Made by a program: the position numbers and the translations under genes. From Polaribacter sp. SA4-10 (GTDB taxonomy: Bacteria; Bacteroidota; Bacteroidia; Flavobacteriales; Flavobacteriaceae), in contig CATIQU010000025.1 in the NCBI GenBank assembly GCA_949519155.1, positions 1 to 64,000 of the forward strand: a stretch of DNA of 64,000 nt, written 5' to 3'. Under the pieces are notes generated by a model that saw nothing but the letters and a program-made list of their open reading frames with translations, had not been told where the DNA came from and ran no database searches. Below, one piece after another: positions 37,012 to 46,220 of the stretch. Within the stretch, counting starts at the first letter, position 1. Each line of letters begins with the position of its first letter.

Positions 37012-37476
37012 CTACAAGATCGGAATACATAAATCTACAATAAATTTATTTTCTGGATGCTCTTTTGCGTTGTTGTAGTAGATTTCAAACGGATCAATTG
37101 TTGATTTCTGATAATCATTTTCTATCATCCAGGCAAACGAAGTTTCCCAGGCTTGTTGAAACTGCATGGGTGTAATTTCTAAGCTTGAAACAAGACATTT
37201 TGTGCTTTCGATAGTTCTTCGTGTAATTTCTCCTTCTACGGTTGTGGGTTTGTTTAAGACAATACAGGCACTTATGCGTAAGGCGCTTGGGTCTGATATT
37301 TTTGGACTGTCATGATAAATAGTAACCATTTTTGTAGTCTCATGGATCAGCCCTTTAGGAGCAGCCCACTGAACGAGTCGATCATAAACTGCTTCTATAG
37401 CTTCCATTTTTCCTTTGTAGGAAATGGCAGCAAGGGATAGTGTTTCTAATTGTTTCACAACAGTATTTGTTTTCAT
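37012..37476 (-). CDS. GyrI-like / AraC effector-binding domain protein
   Basis: A 154-residue stand-alone effector-binding domain of the GyrI/SOUL-like (BmrR C-terminal) fold. Typical elements are LAAISYKG, YDRLVQWA, TIYHDSPKISDPSALRISACIVL, and the C-terminal FEIYYNNAKEHPENKFIVDLCIPI. No DNA-binding domain is attached. Such proteins bind small hydrophobic ligands or, in some cases, hydrolyse them; the ligand is unknown. It lies 13 bp from the upstream minus-strand hypothetical gene. Confidence 0.85.
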   Translation of the reverse strand: MKTNTVVKQLETLSLAAISYKGKMEAIEAVYDRLVQWAAPKGLIHETTKMVTIYHDSPKISDPSALRISACIVLNKPTTVEGEITRRTIESTKCLVSSLEITPMQFQQAWETSFAWMIENDYQKSTIDPFEIYYNNAKEHPENKFIVDLCIPIL

Positions 37477-37489
37477 CTATTCTGTGTTT

Positions 37490-38014
37490 TTAGGAATACT
37501 CTTTCTTAATTTGTTGTAATGTTTTATCTGAATGAATGTATTCTGAAATAATTGCACATCGCAATTCGGCAACCTCCATCTCAAAATAGTTCGCCCATTT
37601 GGTTTCTTTGAATAAATGCGTTATTTCTTTTTTTCTTTTTATTGCCTCGGGGAAGCTAAATAAATGCGGTGTTGAGGTTTTGTGATTTGATTTAATTTCT
37701 GTCGTTTTATTGTCAAAATTAACTTCAATAAAAAATATTTTCTCCTTGGAATTAAGAGGGAAGAAGTTCGCCCACTTGGCAAAACCAATTACAGTTGTTT
37801 GGTTTTTGTATTTTTCTTCAGCAATCAATTTCCATCTACAATTGGCAACTCTTCCCCAGTGGTTTGATTTACGATAAACACCTTCCTCTGTGTAAAAATA
37901 ACTACTCTCAGATTTACTCTTATAATTTGTTTTTTCCGGAAATAAAAAATCATCTACCTGTGTAAATTCACAAAAAGTGTATTTGAAGAAATTGGATTGA
38001 TTATAGGTTTTCAA
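37490..38014 (-). CDS. Hypothetical protein
   Basis: A 174-residue cytoplasmic-type protein, rich in Lys, aromatic and charged residues, with no signal peptide. No domain is recognised. It ends 13 bp before the GyrI-like gene on the same strand, so the two probably form an operon. Confidence 0.65.
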   Translation of the reverse strand: MKTYNQSNFFKYTFCEFTQVDDFLFPEKTNYKSKSESSYFYTEEGVYRKSNHWGRVANCRWKLIAEEKYKNQTTVIGFAKWANFFPLNSKEKIFFIEVNFDNKTTEIKSNHKTSTPHLFSFPEAIKRKKEITHLFKETKWANYFEMEVAELRCAIISEYIHSDKTLQQIKKEYS

Positions 38015-38120
38015 GAAGGGTTTTTTGTAAATGAAATTAAAATATCTCTACGAATATACTGAAGCAATTCCATAATTTAAGAAAAGATTGCACAGAAAAC
38101 AAGAAGACTCTTTTAGTTTA

Positions 38121-38160
38121 TTGTAAAAAAAAAACGCAATCAAATGAATGATTGCGTTTT
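38121..38160 (-). terminator. Terminator after dnaK
   Basis: A 12-bp perfect stem (38131-38142 with 38149-38160) with a six-base loop. On the minus strand a long T tract follows (ten A at 38125-38134 on the plus strand). It is ~100 bp past the dnaK stop, and a T run also follows on the plus strand. Confidence 0.75.
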
Positions 38161-38258
38161 TGTTATTTAAAAAAAAATGATTTTTTTAAAAGATCCCTAA
38201 ATAAATAGGGGATAAGCAGTTTCTGAAACCTTCCTAAAAAAGGAGATTCGTTGTTTGC

Positions 38259-40163
38259 TTACTTTACCTCTTCAAACTCTACATCTTCCACATTGTCTCC
38301 TTGTGCATCAGCTTCTGGTTGCCCTTGTTGCTCTGCTCCTGGATTTGCTCCTTCAGCGCCACCTTGTGCAGCATACATCTCTTCAGATGCAACTTTCCAA
38401 GCTTCGTTGATGGTTGCTAATGCAGTATCAATTTGTGCTAAATCTCTCGACTCATGTGCTGCTTTTAATTCTACTAAAGCTGCTTCGATAGGTCCTTTTT
38501 TATCGTCAGATAATTTTTCTCCAAATTCTTTTAATTGTTTTTCTGTTTGGAAAATCATAGAATCTGCTTCGTTGATTTTTTCTGCAGTTTCTTTTGCAGC
38601 TTTATCAGCATCGGCATTTTCTTCTGCTTCTTGTCTCATCTTAGCGATGTCTTCTTCAGATAAACCTGAAGATGCTTCAATTCTAATTTCATGAGATTTA
38701 TTGGTCCCTTTGTCTAAAGCAGATACTTTAATAATACCATTGGCATCAATGTCAAAAGTTACTTCAACTTGAGGAATTCCTCTTTGTGCAGGAGGCAAAC
38801 CATCTAAATGGAAACGTCCAATTGTATTGTTGTCTGCAGCCATAGCTCTTTCCCCTTGTAAAACATGAATTTCTACAGATGGTTGGTTGTCTACTGCTGT
38901 TGAGAATACTTGAGATTTTTTTGTAGGTATGGTTGTGTTTGCATCAATTAATTTTGTAAACACATTCCCCATTGTTTCAATACCTAATGATAAAGGTGTA
39001 ACGTCTAACAACAATACATCTTTTACATCACCAGATAAAACTCCACCTTGAATAGCAGCTCCTAAAGCAACTACTTCATCAGGGTTTACACCTTTACTAG
39101 GAGATTTTCCGAAGAACTTCTCTACCGCTTCTTGTACTGCAGGGATTCTTGTAGAACCACCAACTAAAACAACTTCATCAATATCTGAAATAGTTAAATC
39201 AGCATTTTTTAACGCTGTTTGACATGGTTTGATTGTTCTTTTTACTAAGTCGTCAATTAACTGCTCAAATTTAGCTCTAGATAAAGTTCTTACCAAGTGT
39301 TTTGGTCCGCTTGCAGTAGCTGTAATATAAGGTAAGTTAATTTCTGAAGATGTTGTGCTAGATAATTCTATCTTCGCTTTTTCAGCAGCTTCTTTTAAAC
39401 GTTGTAAAGACATTGGATCTTCTCTTAAGTCCAAGTTTTCGTCCGCTTTAAATTCTTCAGCTAACCAGTTAATGATCTTCTCATCAACATCATCTCCACC
39501 TAAATGTGTATCTCCATCTGTAGCTAATACTTCAAAAACACCATCTCCTAATTCTAAGATAGAAACATCATGTGTTCCTCCACCAAAATCAAAAACAACA
39601 ATTTTCTTATCGTCATGAGACTTGTCTAAACCGTACGCTAATGCAGCTGCAGTTGGTTCGTTTATAATTCTTCTTACTTTTAATCCTGCAATTTCACCTG
39701 CTTCTTTTGTAGCTTGTCTTTGTGCATCATTAAAGTAAGCTGGTACTGTAATTACAGCTTCAGAAACGTCTGTTCCTAAATAGTCTTCAGCTGTTTTTTT
39801 CATTTTCTGTAACACCATTGCAGAAACTTCTTGTGGAGTATATAAACGGCCATCAATGTCTACTCTTGGTGTATCATTATCTCCTTTAACTACTTTATAA
39901 GGAACTCTCTTTGCTTCTTTTGTCGATTCAGAGAATTTGTTCCCCATAAAACGTTTGATAGAATATACAGTTTTAGTAGGGTTGGTTACTGCTTGTCTTT
40001 TTGCAGGATCTCCAATTTTACGCTCACCACCTTCAACAAATGCTACGATAGAGGGAGTTGTTCTTTTTCCTTCTGAATTAGGAATTACAACTGGCTCATT
40101 TCCTTCCATCACAGAAACACACGAGTTTGTTGTTCCTAAATCTATTCCTATAATTTTACTCAT
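38259..40163 (-). CDS. dnaK: Molecular chaperone DnaK (Hsp70)
   Basis: ATP-dependent chaperone, 634 residues. The N-terminal ATPase domain has [12 protein letters not shown], the phosphate-2 loop [13 protein letters not shown] and the adenosine motif [14 protein letters not shown]; the linker and substrate domain follow ([11 protein letters not shown]), with a lid and a Gly/Gln/Ala-rich tail ending VEFEEVK. grpE and dnaJ are not adjacent. Its upstream region has a sigma-54-like promoter rather than a visible CIRCE element. Confidence 0.98.
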   Translation of the reverse strand: MSKIIGIDLGTTNSCVSVMEGNEPVVIPNSEGKRTTPSIVAFVEGGERKIGDPAKRQAVTNPTKTVYSIKRFMGNKFSESTKEAKRVPYKVVKGDNDTPRVDIDGRLYTPQEVSAMVLQKMKKTAEDYLGTDVSEAVITVPAYFNDAQRQATKEAGEIAGLKVRRIINEPTAAALAYGLDKSHDDKKIVVFDFGGGTHDVSILELGDGVFEVLATDGDTHLGGDDVDEKIINWLAEEFKADENLDLREDPMSLQRLKEAAEKAKIELSSTTSSEINLPYITATASGPKHLVRTLSRAKFEQLIDDLVKRTIKPCQTALKNADLTISDIDEVVLVGGSTRIPAVQEAVEKFFGKSPSKGVNPDEVVALGAAIQGGVLSGDVKDVLLLDVTPLSLGIETMGNVFTKLIDANTTIPTKKSQVFSTAVDNQPSVEIHVLQGERAMAADNNTIGRFHLDGLPPAQRGIPQVEVTFDIDANGIIKVSALDKGTNKSHEIRIEASSGLSEEDIAKMRQEAEENADADKAAKETAEKINEADSMIFQTEKQLKEFGEKLSDDKKGPIEAALVELKAAHESRDLAQIDTALATINEAWKVASEEMYAAQGGAEGANPGAEQQGQPEADAQGDNVEDVEFEEVK

Positions 40164-40212
40164 AATCTTTATTTTATATTAAAATTCATTTTTTATTCAA
40201 CACATACCAATA

Positions 40213-40229
40213 GGCAAAGTGTGTGCCAA
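40213..40229 (-). promoter_or_regulatory. Putative sigma-54 (RpoN) promoter of dnaK
   Basis: On the minus strand TTGGCACACACTTTGCC matches the sigma-54 consensus TGGCAC-N5-TTGC, with the essential GG and GC separated by exactly ten bases. The predicted transcript starts near 40202, giving a leader of about 39 bases before the dnaK ATG. Confidence 0.6.
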
Positions 40230-40241
40230 CCCATCATTAAT

Positions 40242-40296
40242 TGTCAAATGTCAGTCTTTGCAATTGAATCGATTTTAAATAGGTGACATTTTGACA
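40242..40296 (-). promoter_or_regulatory. Paired repeats upstream of the sigma-54-like dnaK promoter
   Basis: Two related sites: TGTCA-AA-TGTCA at 40242-40253 and TGACA-TTT-TGACA at 40284-40296, which are inverted relative to each other. Such pairs look like binding sites of a dimeric activator. They lie about 13 and 55 bases upstream of the promoter, closer than most enhancer sites. Confidence 0.45.
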
Positions 40297-40352
40297 TAAA
40301 AATAATGGACATGGTTACTTTTTCGCTTTATGTTTTTGATTAATTGTTTTCT

Positions 40353-40360
40353 TATATTTG
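40353..40360 (+). promoter_or_regulatory. Putative promoter -7 box of the DUF2853 pseudogene
   Basis: TATATTTG matches TAnnTTTG and ends 48 bases before the start codon of the frameshifted DUF2853 gene. This suggests that the gene was recently active. Confidence 0.45.
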
Positions 40361-40408
40361 GTTGGCTCTATAATAAGATAAAAGAGTGTATTTTACTAAA
40401 TAAAAAAA

Positions 40409-40749
40409 ATGAGCAAATTAGATGAAAAACTAGCATTGTACAAGAAGTTTATGGAGGACAGGAATCTCCATTCAAATACTGACTTATTGAGCGCGGTTAT
40501 AAAGGATTAGGTTCTTCGATCTATAAAAAAGATGCAGAAACCGTTTCAGGTTCTGATGTAAATAAGTTACTGACTGTGAAGAATAATTTCCTCATTAAGA
40601 AGTTAGGCCTTGCAGATACTGAAGATCTTGATATTGGTATTAACGAAGTCATAAAGTGCATTGGTGTCACTGAAAGAATAAAATACAGAGCTGTTGTATA
40701 TTATTTATTGGTAGTGCGGTATAACAAAGCATCGATTTACGATTTATAG
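40409..40749 (+). pseudogene. DUF2853 family gene with a frameshift
   Basis: The first 30 codons (MSKLDEKLALYKKFMED and following, to LLSAV) match the start of DUF2853 proteins. The frame then runs into TAG at 40508-40510. The rest of the family sequence is intact in a second frame from about 40500: KGLGSSIYKKDAETVSGSD, LIKKLGLADTEDLD, YRAVVYYLLV, ending at TAG 40749. The total is one base short of 114 codons, so a single-base deletion near 40498-40499 explains it. DUF2853 proteins are small helical proteins of unknown function. Confidence 0.85.
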
Positions 40750-40881
40750 TTTTATCTATTTCTTTAAAATTTGTTATTGAAAATTTATAGCGCAGGTGTA
40801 GTGTTTTATTATGTGTAAAAAAACAGTAATTTTATAGCTATATTTTTTATATTTACATACTTTATTTATAAATAATTATGA

Positions 40882-42306
40882 ATGTCGCAATTTATTAGTG
40901 TTTTCGATATGCTCAAAATTGGTGTGGGGCCCTCAAGTTCGCATACATTAGGTCCTTGGAGGGCAGCTCAACAATGGATTTCAAAATTAAAAGAATCAAG
41001 TTGTTTTTTATTGGTTGATGAAATTAAAGTAGATCTTTACGGTTCTTTGTCATTAACAGGAAGAGGGCATGCTACAGATTCTGCAATCTTACTAGGTTTA
41101 AGTGGTGCAGATCCTGAGTTCATTCCAATTGAAGAAATAGATACTATTATTACAGCAGTTAAAGACACTTCTTTATTGTACTTGAATAATGAGAAAATGA
41201 TCTCTTTTTCTATTGATAAGATTCAATTTAATAAAGAGTTTCTTCCTTTAAACCCTAACGGAATGACATTCACTGCATTTCAAAATAAGAAACTTATTTC
41301 CAAAGAAACCTATTATTCAATTGGTGGTGGATTTATCATTCAAGAAGATGATTCATTAGTAGATGAAATTGAAGTGACAAAACAAAATTTCCCATACCCT
41401 ATTAATCGAGCGGTACATTTAGAGCGGTATTGCGAGCAAGAAAATTTAGCAATTTCTGATATTGTCCTTCAGAATGAATTGGTATTAAATGCTCCAGCTA
41501 AAATAGATTCTGAGTTGCATCGTATTTGGACGATAATGTTAGAGTGTATGTATCTTGGCTGTCATACAAAAGGTGTTTTACCTGGTGGGCTTAATGTCAA
41601 AAGGCGTGCTTTCGACACCCATGTTAAGTTGATTAAAGATACTTCGTATACAAATCCGGAAGATTGGATTAGTGCAATTAGGAGTACAGAAGTAAAATTT
41701 CGGGAAATTTTAAAATGGGTAAGTTGTTTTGCGCTATCAGTAAATGAAGTGAATGCTTCTTTAGGTCGTGTAGTTACAGCGCCAACCAATGGAAGTGCAG
41801 GAGTTATTCCTGCTGTTTTAATGTACTATTTGGTGATAGAAAATCATAAAGCAGATTTTGTACACATTAAAAAATTCTTACTAACAGCTGGTGAAATTGG
41901 AAGTGTTTTTAAGAAAAATGCGACAATTTCTGCAGCAATGGGGGGGTGTCAAGCAGAAATTGGGGTTTCTTCATCAATGGCGGCGGCGGCATTAACAGAG
42001 TTGTTGGGTGGATCACCTGCTCAATGTTTGGTTGCAGCGGAGATTGCTATGGAACATCATCTTGGTTTGACCTGTGATCCAATTGGTGGCTTGGTGCAAA
42101 TACCTTGTATAGAAAGAAATGCAATGGGGGCAATTAAAGCGATTAATGCTGCTGAAATGGCTTTAGAAGCAGATCCAAAAGAGGTAAAAGTACCTTTGGA
42201 TAAAGTGATTGATACAATGTGGGAAACTGCTAAGGATATGAATAAAAATTACAAAGAAACCTCTGAAGGAGGTTTGGCGATTACTGTTAGGATGGTAGAT
42301 TGCTAA
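40882..42306 (+). CDS. sdaA: L-serine ammonia-lyase (serine dehydratase), single-chain iron-sulfur type
   Basis: Iron-sulfur enzyme that converts L-serine to pyruvate and ammonia. The 474-residue protein carries the beta domain first (SVFDMLKIGVGPSSSHTLGPWRAA) and the alpha domain with GCHTKGVLPGGLNVKRRA, TNGSAGVIPAVL, MGGCQAEIGVSSSMAA and LTCDPIGGLVQIPCIERNA, where the cluster Cys residues lie. It has its own transcription unit and shares a bidirectional terminator with the proteorhodopsin gene. Confidence 0.95.
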   Translation: MSQFISVFDMLKIGVGPSSSHTLGPWRAAQQWISKLKESSCFLLVDEIKVDLYGSLSLTGRGHATDSAILLGLSGADPEFIPIEEIDTIITAVKDTSLLYLNNEKMISFSIDKIQFNKEFLPLNPNGMTFTAFQNKKLISKETYYSIGGGFIIQEDDSLVDEIEVTKQNFPYPINRAVHLERYCEQENLAISDIVLQNELVLNAPAKIDSELHRIWTIMLECMYLGCHTKGVLPGGLNVKRRAFDTHVKLIKDTSYTNPEDWISAIRSTEVKFREILKWVSCFALSVNEVNASLGRVVTAPTNGSAGVIPAVLMYYLVIENHKADFVHIKKFLLTAGEIGSVFKKNATISAAMGGCQAEIGVSSSMAAAALTELLGGSPAQCLVAAEIAMEHHLGLTCDPIGGLVQIPCIERNAMGAIKAINAAEMALEADPKEVKVPLDKVIDTMWETAKDMNKNYKETSEGGLAITVRMVDC

Positions 42307-42332
42307 CTTTTTTTAATTATGATTTAATCAAA

Positions 42333-42364
42333 AAAATCCCAAGAGTATAAACTCTTGGGATTTT
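42333..42364. terminator. Bidirectional terminator between sdaA and proteorhodopsin
   Basis: A 14-bp stem including flanking A-T pairs (42333-42346 with 42351-42364) and loop ATAA, with an A run on the left and a T run on the right. It serves both converging genes. Confidence 0.85.
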
Positions 42365-42380
42365 TTTTAAGTAAATACTA

Positions 42381-43103
42381 CTATTTGTTAGAACTTTGTA
42401 CTGCTAAATTATATACTACAAGTCCGAAACCAATTTTGTTGATAGCATCACCAATGTTATAAATAACATCCATGTCTAAACCACCAAACATTCCTGAATA
42501 CCATCCTGGAGTACCTGCCATGTACCCTAATGGATAAATAGCCCATCCAACTAATACAAACCAACAAAGCGCTTTGTGAGCTTGTAAAACAGCTCCACCA
42601 GCTTCTACTGCTAATTTTTTGGCGCTTCCTAACCAGATGTCATATGCGATTACAAAATACGCAGCTCCAGAAAGAAGTCCCCATAACCAAGCATTACTTT
42701 GGTCTACAGCTTCACCAATATATCCTGTAACTAACATGATTACAGATAAAAAGATCAATCTCCACATTAAAGATTTTTTTGCACCAGCTACTTTTAAAAT
42801 TAAGTAAAATTCAACACACATTAATGGTACAGTTAATACCCAATCTACATAACGGAAGAAAGTAGGAGAATCTGTGTGCGCTGCCCAATAATCTCTCATG
42901 TATAGATAATGTACTGCAGCAATGAAGGTGATAAGTCCTGAAATTAAAATAGAAGTTCTCCATTTTTTGTCAAAACTATTCATTGAGAAAAAGAAGAACA
43001 CTGACGCAGCCATCATGGCCATACATCCTACAAAAAAGGTAAATCCAACATAATCATCTGGACTCATTTTCGCAACCGATAAAAAATTCATTAGTAAATT
43101 CAT
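42381..43103 (-). CDS. Proteorhodopsin (light-driven proton pump)
   Basis: Seven-helix retinal protein, 240 residues. The pump motif is DTE: proton acceptor Asp87, Thr91 and donor Glu98 in FRYVDWVLTVPLMCVEFYL, equal to positions 97, 101 and 108 of the SAR86 protein. The tuning position (105 there) is Met95, as in green-absorbing flavobacterial proteins. His65 (HYLYMRDYW) matches His75, and the retinal Schiff-base lysine is Lys223 (DAINKIGFG). It is divergent from blh, which makes retinal. Confidence 0.97.
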   Translation of the reverse strand: MNLLMNFLSVAKMSPDDYVGFTFFVGCMAMMAASVFFFFSMNSFDKKWRTSILISGLITFIAAVHYLYMRDYWAAHTDSPTFFRYVDWVLTVPLMCVEFYLILKVAGAKKSLMWRLIFLSVIMLVTGYIGEAVDQSNAWLWGLLSGAAYFVIAYDIWLGSAKKLAVEAGGAVLQAHKALCWFVLVGWAIYPLGYMAGTPGWYSGMFGGLDMDVIYNIGDAINKIGFGLVVYNLAVQSSNK

Positions 43104-43160
43104 AATAAAAAATAAGGTTAAGTTAGTATAATGTTTGATGATTTAATCACCAATACAAAC

Positions 43161-43191
43161 CAAATATAATATAAAATTATTAAATTTGCAA
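43161..43191 (-). promoter_or_regulatory. Promoter of the proteorhodopsin gene
   Basis: On the minus strand: -33 TTG at 43191-43189, a 20-base spacer, -7 TATATTTG at 43168-43161. It lies in the 89-bp divergent region with blh. Confidence 0.7.
43181..43188 (+). promoter_or_regulatory. Putative blh promoter -7 box
   Basis: TAAATTTG fits the consensus and ends four bases before the first blh ATG, so the blh mRNA may be nearly leaderless or may use the second ATG at 43208. It lies between the -7 and -33 elements of the divergent proteorhodopsin promoter. Confidence 0.5.
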
Positions 43192-43192
43192 T

Positions 43193-44077
43193 ATGTTTAT
43201 AATAATTATGAGGAATTACCAAAACTTTATGCTGTTTTTTACATTTTTCCTTTTTTGGGTTAGCATCCAGTTTGGCGATTTTGTTGAAGATTCGGTCGCT
43301 TTTGTATTGATAGTTTCTTTAGGAATCTTGCACGGTGCAAATGATTTACTAATTTTGGCAAAAGGAAAGAATAGTAAGAATTCTTTTTTAAAACATCTGT
43401 TGGTTTATTTGACGATTATTATCACTTGTGTTCTTATCTATTTATTAAGTCCTTTTGTTAGTATTTTACTATTTGTTTTTCTTAGTTCCTATCATTTTGG
43501 AGAAGAGCATTTGGGAGATAAGATAAAAGTCAATAGATTTTTCAACTTAATTTTTTACTTATCTTATGGTGTTTTCCTCTTCTCAATACTTTTTTATGCT
43601 TCTTTAGCAGAGGTAGATGAGATTATGCGAGAACTCACGGGAATTACTTTTACAGAAGCTCAAATAGCGATCACTTTTTTAATTTCGTTATCAGTACTAT
43701 TAATCTTAAGTGGCTATTTATATTTTACAAAGAAAATTCTGTTAATTATACTTTTAAAAGAAGTCTTTTATTTGTGTCTTCTTTCTTTAGTTTTTAAAAC
43801 ATCTTCCTTGATATTAGGGTTTGCTATTTACTTTATATTCTGGCATTCGATTCCTTCGCTATTAAATCAAGTTGCATTTATCTATGGAGATCTTACCAAA
43901 GAAAGTGTTATGAACTATATTAAAAAAGCATTTATTTATTGGGTGATAAGTGTTTTTGGGCTTCTCATCTTATATAAAATAATCCCTGAGATAAATTTAT
44001 TTTCAAGCATTATCTTTGTGCTGCTATTTGCGGTTACTGCTCCTCACACTTGGGTTATGTTTAAAATGAAAAATTAA
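43193..44077 (+). CDS. blh: Beta-carotene 15,15'-dioxygenase, Brp/Blh family
   Basis: Membrane enzyme that splits beta-carotene into two retinal molecules for proteorhodopsin. The 294-residue protein has about eight membrane spans and family His motifs: LGILHGANDLLI, SSYHFGEEHLGD, FWHSIPSL and TAPHTWVMFK. A second ATG (43208) gives a start at MRNYQNF and may be the real one. Its end overlaps the yaaA end by four bases in a convergent arrangement. Carotenoid synthesis genes are not in the window. Confidence 0.93.
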   Translation: MFIIIMRNYQNFMLFFTFFLFWVSIQFGDFVEDSVAFVLIVSLGILHGANDLLILAKGKNSKNSFLKHLLVYLTIIITCVLIYLLSPFVSILLFVFLSSYHFGEEHLGDKIKVNRFFNLIFYLSYGVFLFSILFYASLAEVDEIMRELTGITFTEAQIAITFLISLSVLLILSGYLYFTKKILLIILLKEVFYLCLLSLVFKTSSLILGFAIYFIFWHSIPSLLNQVAFIYGDLTKESVMNYIKKAFIYWVISVFGLLILYKIIPEINLFSSIIFVLLFAVTAPHTWVMFKMKN

Positions 44078-44832
44078 CGAGTAAATACGAGTTCTGTTTC
44101 CGAAGAGAGTGCTGTAGAAAAGCGATATCTTTCTATTTTAAAGTCTTTAAGTCCTTCTATAGTTGTAATGTCATTTTCTAGAATATACCGAACCATGAGT
44201 CCACGAGCTTTTTTCGCAAAAGTCATCACAATTTTATAATCTCCGTTTTTTAATTCTTTAAAAATAGGGGTAATCATTGGTACTTTTAATACTTTCTGAT
44301 TGACTGCTTTAAAATATTCAGAACTAGCTAAGTTTACTAATAATTCATCACCTGATAATTCTTCGTCTAATTTATTTGCCAAGGTGTCACCCCAAAATTT
44401 ATAAAGATTTTCTGTTTTGCCAACCTTTAATTTCGTGCCCATTTCCAATCGATAAGGTTGTATTAAGTCCAAGGGTTTTAGCAATCCATACAAACCAGAT
44501 AAAATTCTCAATCGATCTTGCAATACGGGTATTTTTTCTTCAGATAAAGAGTGAACGTCAATCCCTCTAAATACTTCTCCAGTAAAAGAATAAATAGCTT
44601 GTTTTGCATTTTTTGGAGTGAAAGGAGTTTCCCAAACTTGGTTACGTTCATAATTTAGACCTGCCAAAGTATCGGAAATTTTCATTAAAACACCAATTTT
44701 ATTTTTTGAAAGGGTCTTTAGTTTTTTGCTCAGCTTCTTCGATTCTGACAAGAATAGAGGTTGTGTATACAAACTTGTTGGCGCCTTGCTTTCAAAGTCT
44801 AAAGATTTTGCTGGAGAAATGATAATTTTCAT
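44074..44832 (-). CDS. yaaA: Peroxide stress protein YaaA
   Basis: A 252-residue member of the YaaA/DUF328 family. In E. coli YaaA limits free iron damage during peroxide stress and binds DNA. Family motifs are the N-terminal IISPAKSLDFES, AIYSFTGEVFRGID, LRILSGLYGLLKPLDLIQPYRLEMG and VNLASSEYFKAV. It has normal length and converges with blh with a four-base overlap. Confidence 0.95.
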   Translation of the reverse strand: MKIIISPAKSLDFESKAPTSLYTQPLFLSESKKLSKKLKTLSKNKIGVLMKISDTLAGLNYERNQVWETPFTPKNAKQAIYSFTGEVFRGIDVHSLSEEKIPVLQDRLRILSGLYGLLKPLDLIQPYRLEMGTKLKVGKTENLYKFWGDTLANKLDEELSGDELLVNLASSEYFKAVNQKVLKVPMITPIFKELKNGDYKIVMTFAKKARGLMVRYILENDITTIEGLKDFKIERYRFSTALSSETELVFTR

Positions 44833-44990
44833 AAATCGTCTATTGTTTTGTAAAAGTACAACTTCAAGGATTTAATTTCAAGTTTTCGAAACTCAAAAAT
44901 CAATCTTAATATCAATAAAATTGATGATTCCTATTCTGTCTTTTTTTATTTTGCAGTATATTTATAAAACTATAAAATGCATTAAATGTT

Positions 44991-45461
44991 ATGAAACTAT
45001 CAGAAATAAAAAATCATTTAAAAAATTTAAAAACGATTGCTTTTCAGCTCCCAAATAAGCAATTGGTAGCCAGTCATTTTCACGTAACCGAAGTTGGGAA
45101 AGTAACAAAAAATTTCATCGATTGTGGTGGTAAGGTAAGAAATGAAGAAGTGGTTAACTTTCAATTGTGGGAGGAAAACGACTATGAGCATCGATTGCAT
45201 CCAGAAAAATTAATGGAAATTATCGAACTCTCCGAGCACCTGTTTGGGTTTACGGATTTAGACATAGAGGTTGAGTATCAAGGAAAAGAAACGATTGGAA
45301 AATACGGATTAGACTTTGATGGCAAAAACTTTTTATTAACTTCAAAACTTACCGCTTGTTTGTCAAAAGATGCTTGTGGAATTCCGCAAGAGAAAACAAG
45401 AATTAGCATTTCTGAAGCGAAAAATGTAAATGTATGTAGTCCAAATTCAGGTTGTTGTTAA
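44991..45461 (+). CDS. DUF6428 family protein
   Basis: A 156-residue protein resembling the DUF6428 family of Bacteroidota. It has no signal peptide. It carries several Cys residues in its second half (TACLSKDACGIP and the ending CSPNSGCC), which could bind a metal or metalloid. I recall relatives beside arsR-type arsenic genes, but none is next to this one. The role is unknown. Confidence 0.65.
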   Translation: MKLSEIKNHLKNLKTIAFQLPNKQLVASHFHVTEVGKVTKNFIDCGGKVRNEEVVNFQLWEENDYEHRLHPEKLMEIIELSEHLFGFTDLDIEVEYQGKETIGKYGLDFDGKNFLLTSKLTACLSKDACGIPQEKTRISISEAKNVNVCSPNSGCC

Positions 45462-45576
45462 GATTTCCCATTTTCTTCTCTATTTCGTAAATAAAGCGAA
45501 CGTTGTTGTCGTTTAAATCAACACATTAAAAATTAGTATCTTATAATGAGATTCTAAATTTAAGAAAGCCATACCT

Positions 45577-46164
45577 ATGAATCCAATTTTAAATCAAAAT
45601 CTATTTTTTATAAAAGAACATGTTGGCATGTTCAAAGCAGCAAATAATTACGATATCTATAACCCAGAAAATCAAGAAATTATACTGTCTTGTCGTGAAG
45701 AGAATCTTGGTTTTTTTACCAAGTTATTACGATTTTCAGAATACAAAAGAATGACTCCTTTTCATTTGGAAGTAAAGAGTCCAAAGGGAGCAAAAGTGCT
45801 CACCGTAAAACGAGGCGTTTCTATATTTGTTTCAACTGTTGAGGTTTTTGACGAAAAAGACAAGTTAATCGGGATGTTCAAACAAAAATTATTTTCAATA
45901 GGAGGGAAGTTTAATGTGCTAGATCCACAAGAAAATATCTTATGTAAGTTAAAAGGGAAGTGGACTCGTTGGGATTTTAAATTCATGAAAGACGACAAAG
46001 AACTCGCTCATGTAAATAAAAAATGGGCAGGATTAGGAAAGGAAATGTTTACCAGTGCAGACAATTATATGTTAGAAATCAACAAAGAAGTTTCTAAAGA
46101 GGATCCTTTGAGAGTTTTAATTCTCGCAGCCGTAATTTGTATAGATATGGTGTTAAAAGAATAA
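45577..46164 (+). CDS. Phospholipid scramblase-related / LURP1-like protein
   Basis: A 195-residue protein with the LURP-one/scramblase (Tubby-like) fold: the start NPILNQNLFFIKEHVGMFKAANNYDIYNPENQEI, then repeated beta strands (VFDEKDKLIGMFKQKLFSIGGKFNVLDPQ) and a hydrophobic C-terminal helix (LRVLILAAVICIDMVL). Bacterial members are uncharacterised and may attach to the membrane. It is monocistronic. Confidence 0.75.
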   Translation: MNPILNQNLFFIKEHVGMFKAANNYDIYNPENQEIILSCREENLGFFTKLLRFSEYKRMTPFHLEVKSPKGAKVLTVKRGVSIFVSTVEVFDEKDKLIGMFKQKLFSIGGKFNVLDPQENILCKLKGKWTRWDFKFMKDDKELAHVNKKWAGLGKEMFTSADNYMLEINKEVSKEDPLRVLILAAVICIDMVLKE

Positions 46165-46176
46165 GTATTTTCTTAA

Positions 46177-46209
46177 AAACAAAACGCCATTATTAATGGC
46201 GTTTTGTTT
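46177..46209. terminator. Bidirectional terminator between the scramblase-like gene and rluD
   Basis: A perfect palindromic hairpin, 46177-46192 with 46194-46209, with GC-rich core ACGCCATTA and A/T flanks. It serves converging transcripts. Confidence 0.8.
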
Positions 46210-46220
46210 ATTATAAATGC

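Noticed and set aside
38251..38694. 147-codon frame antisense to dnaK
   Set aside because: Ser/Ala-rich shadow of the dnaK lid and tail codons; no independent coding signs.
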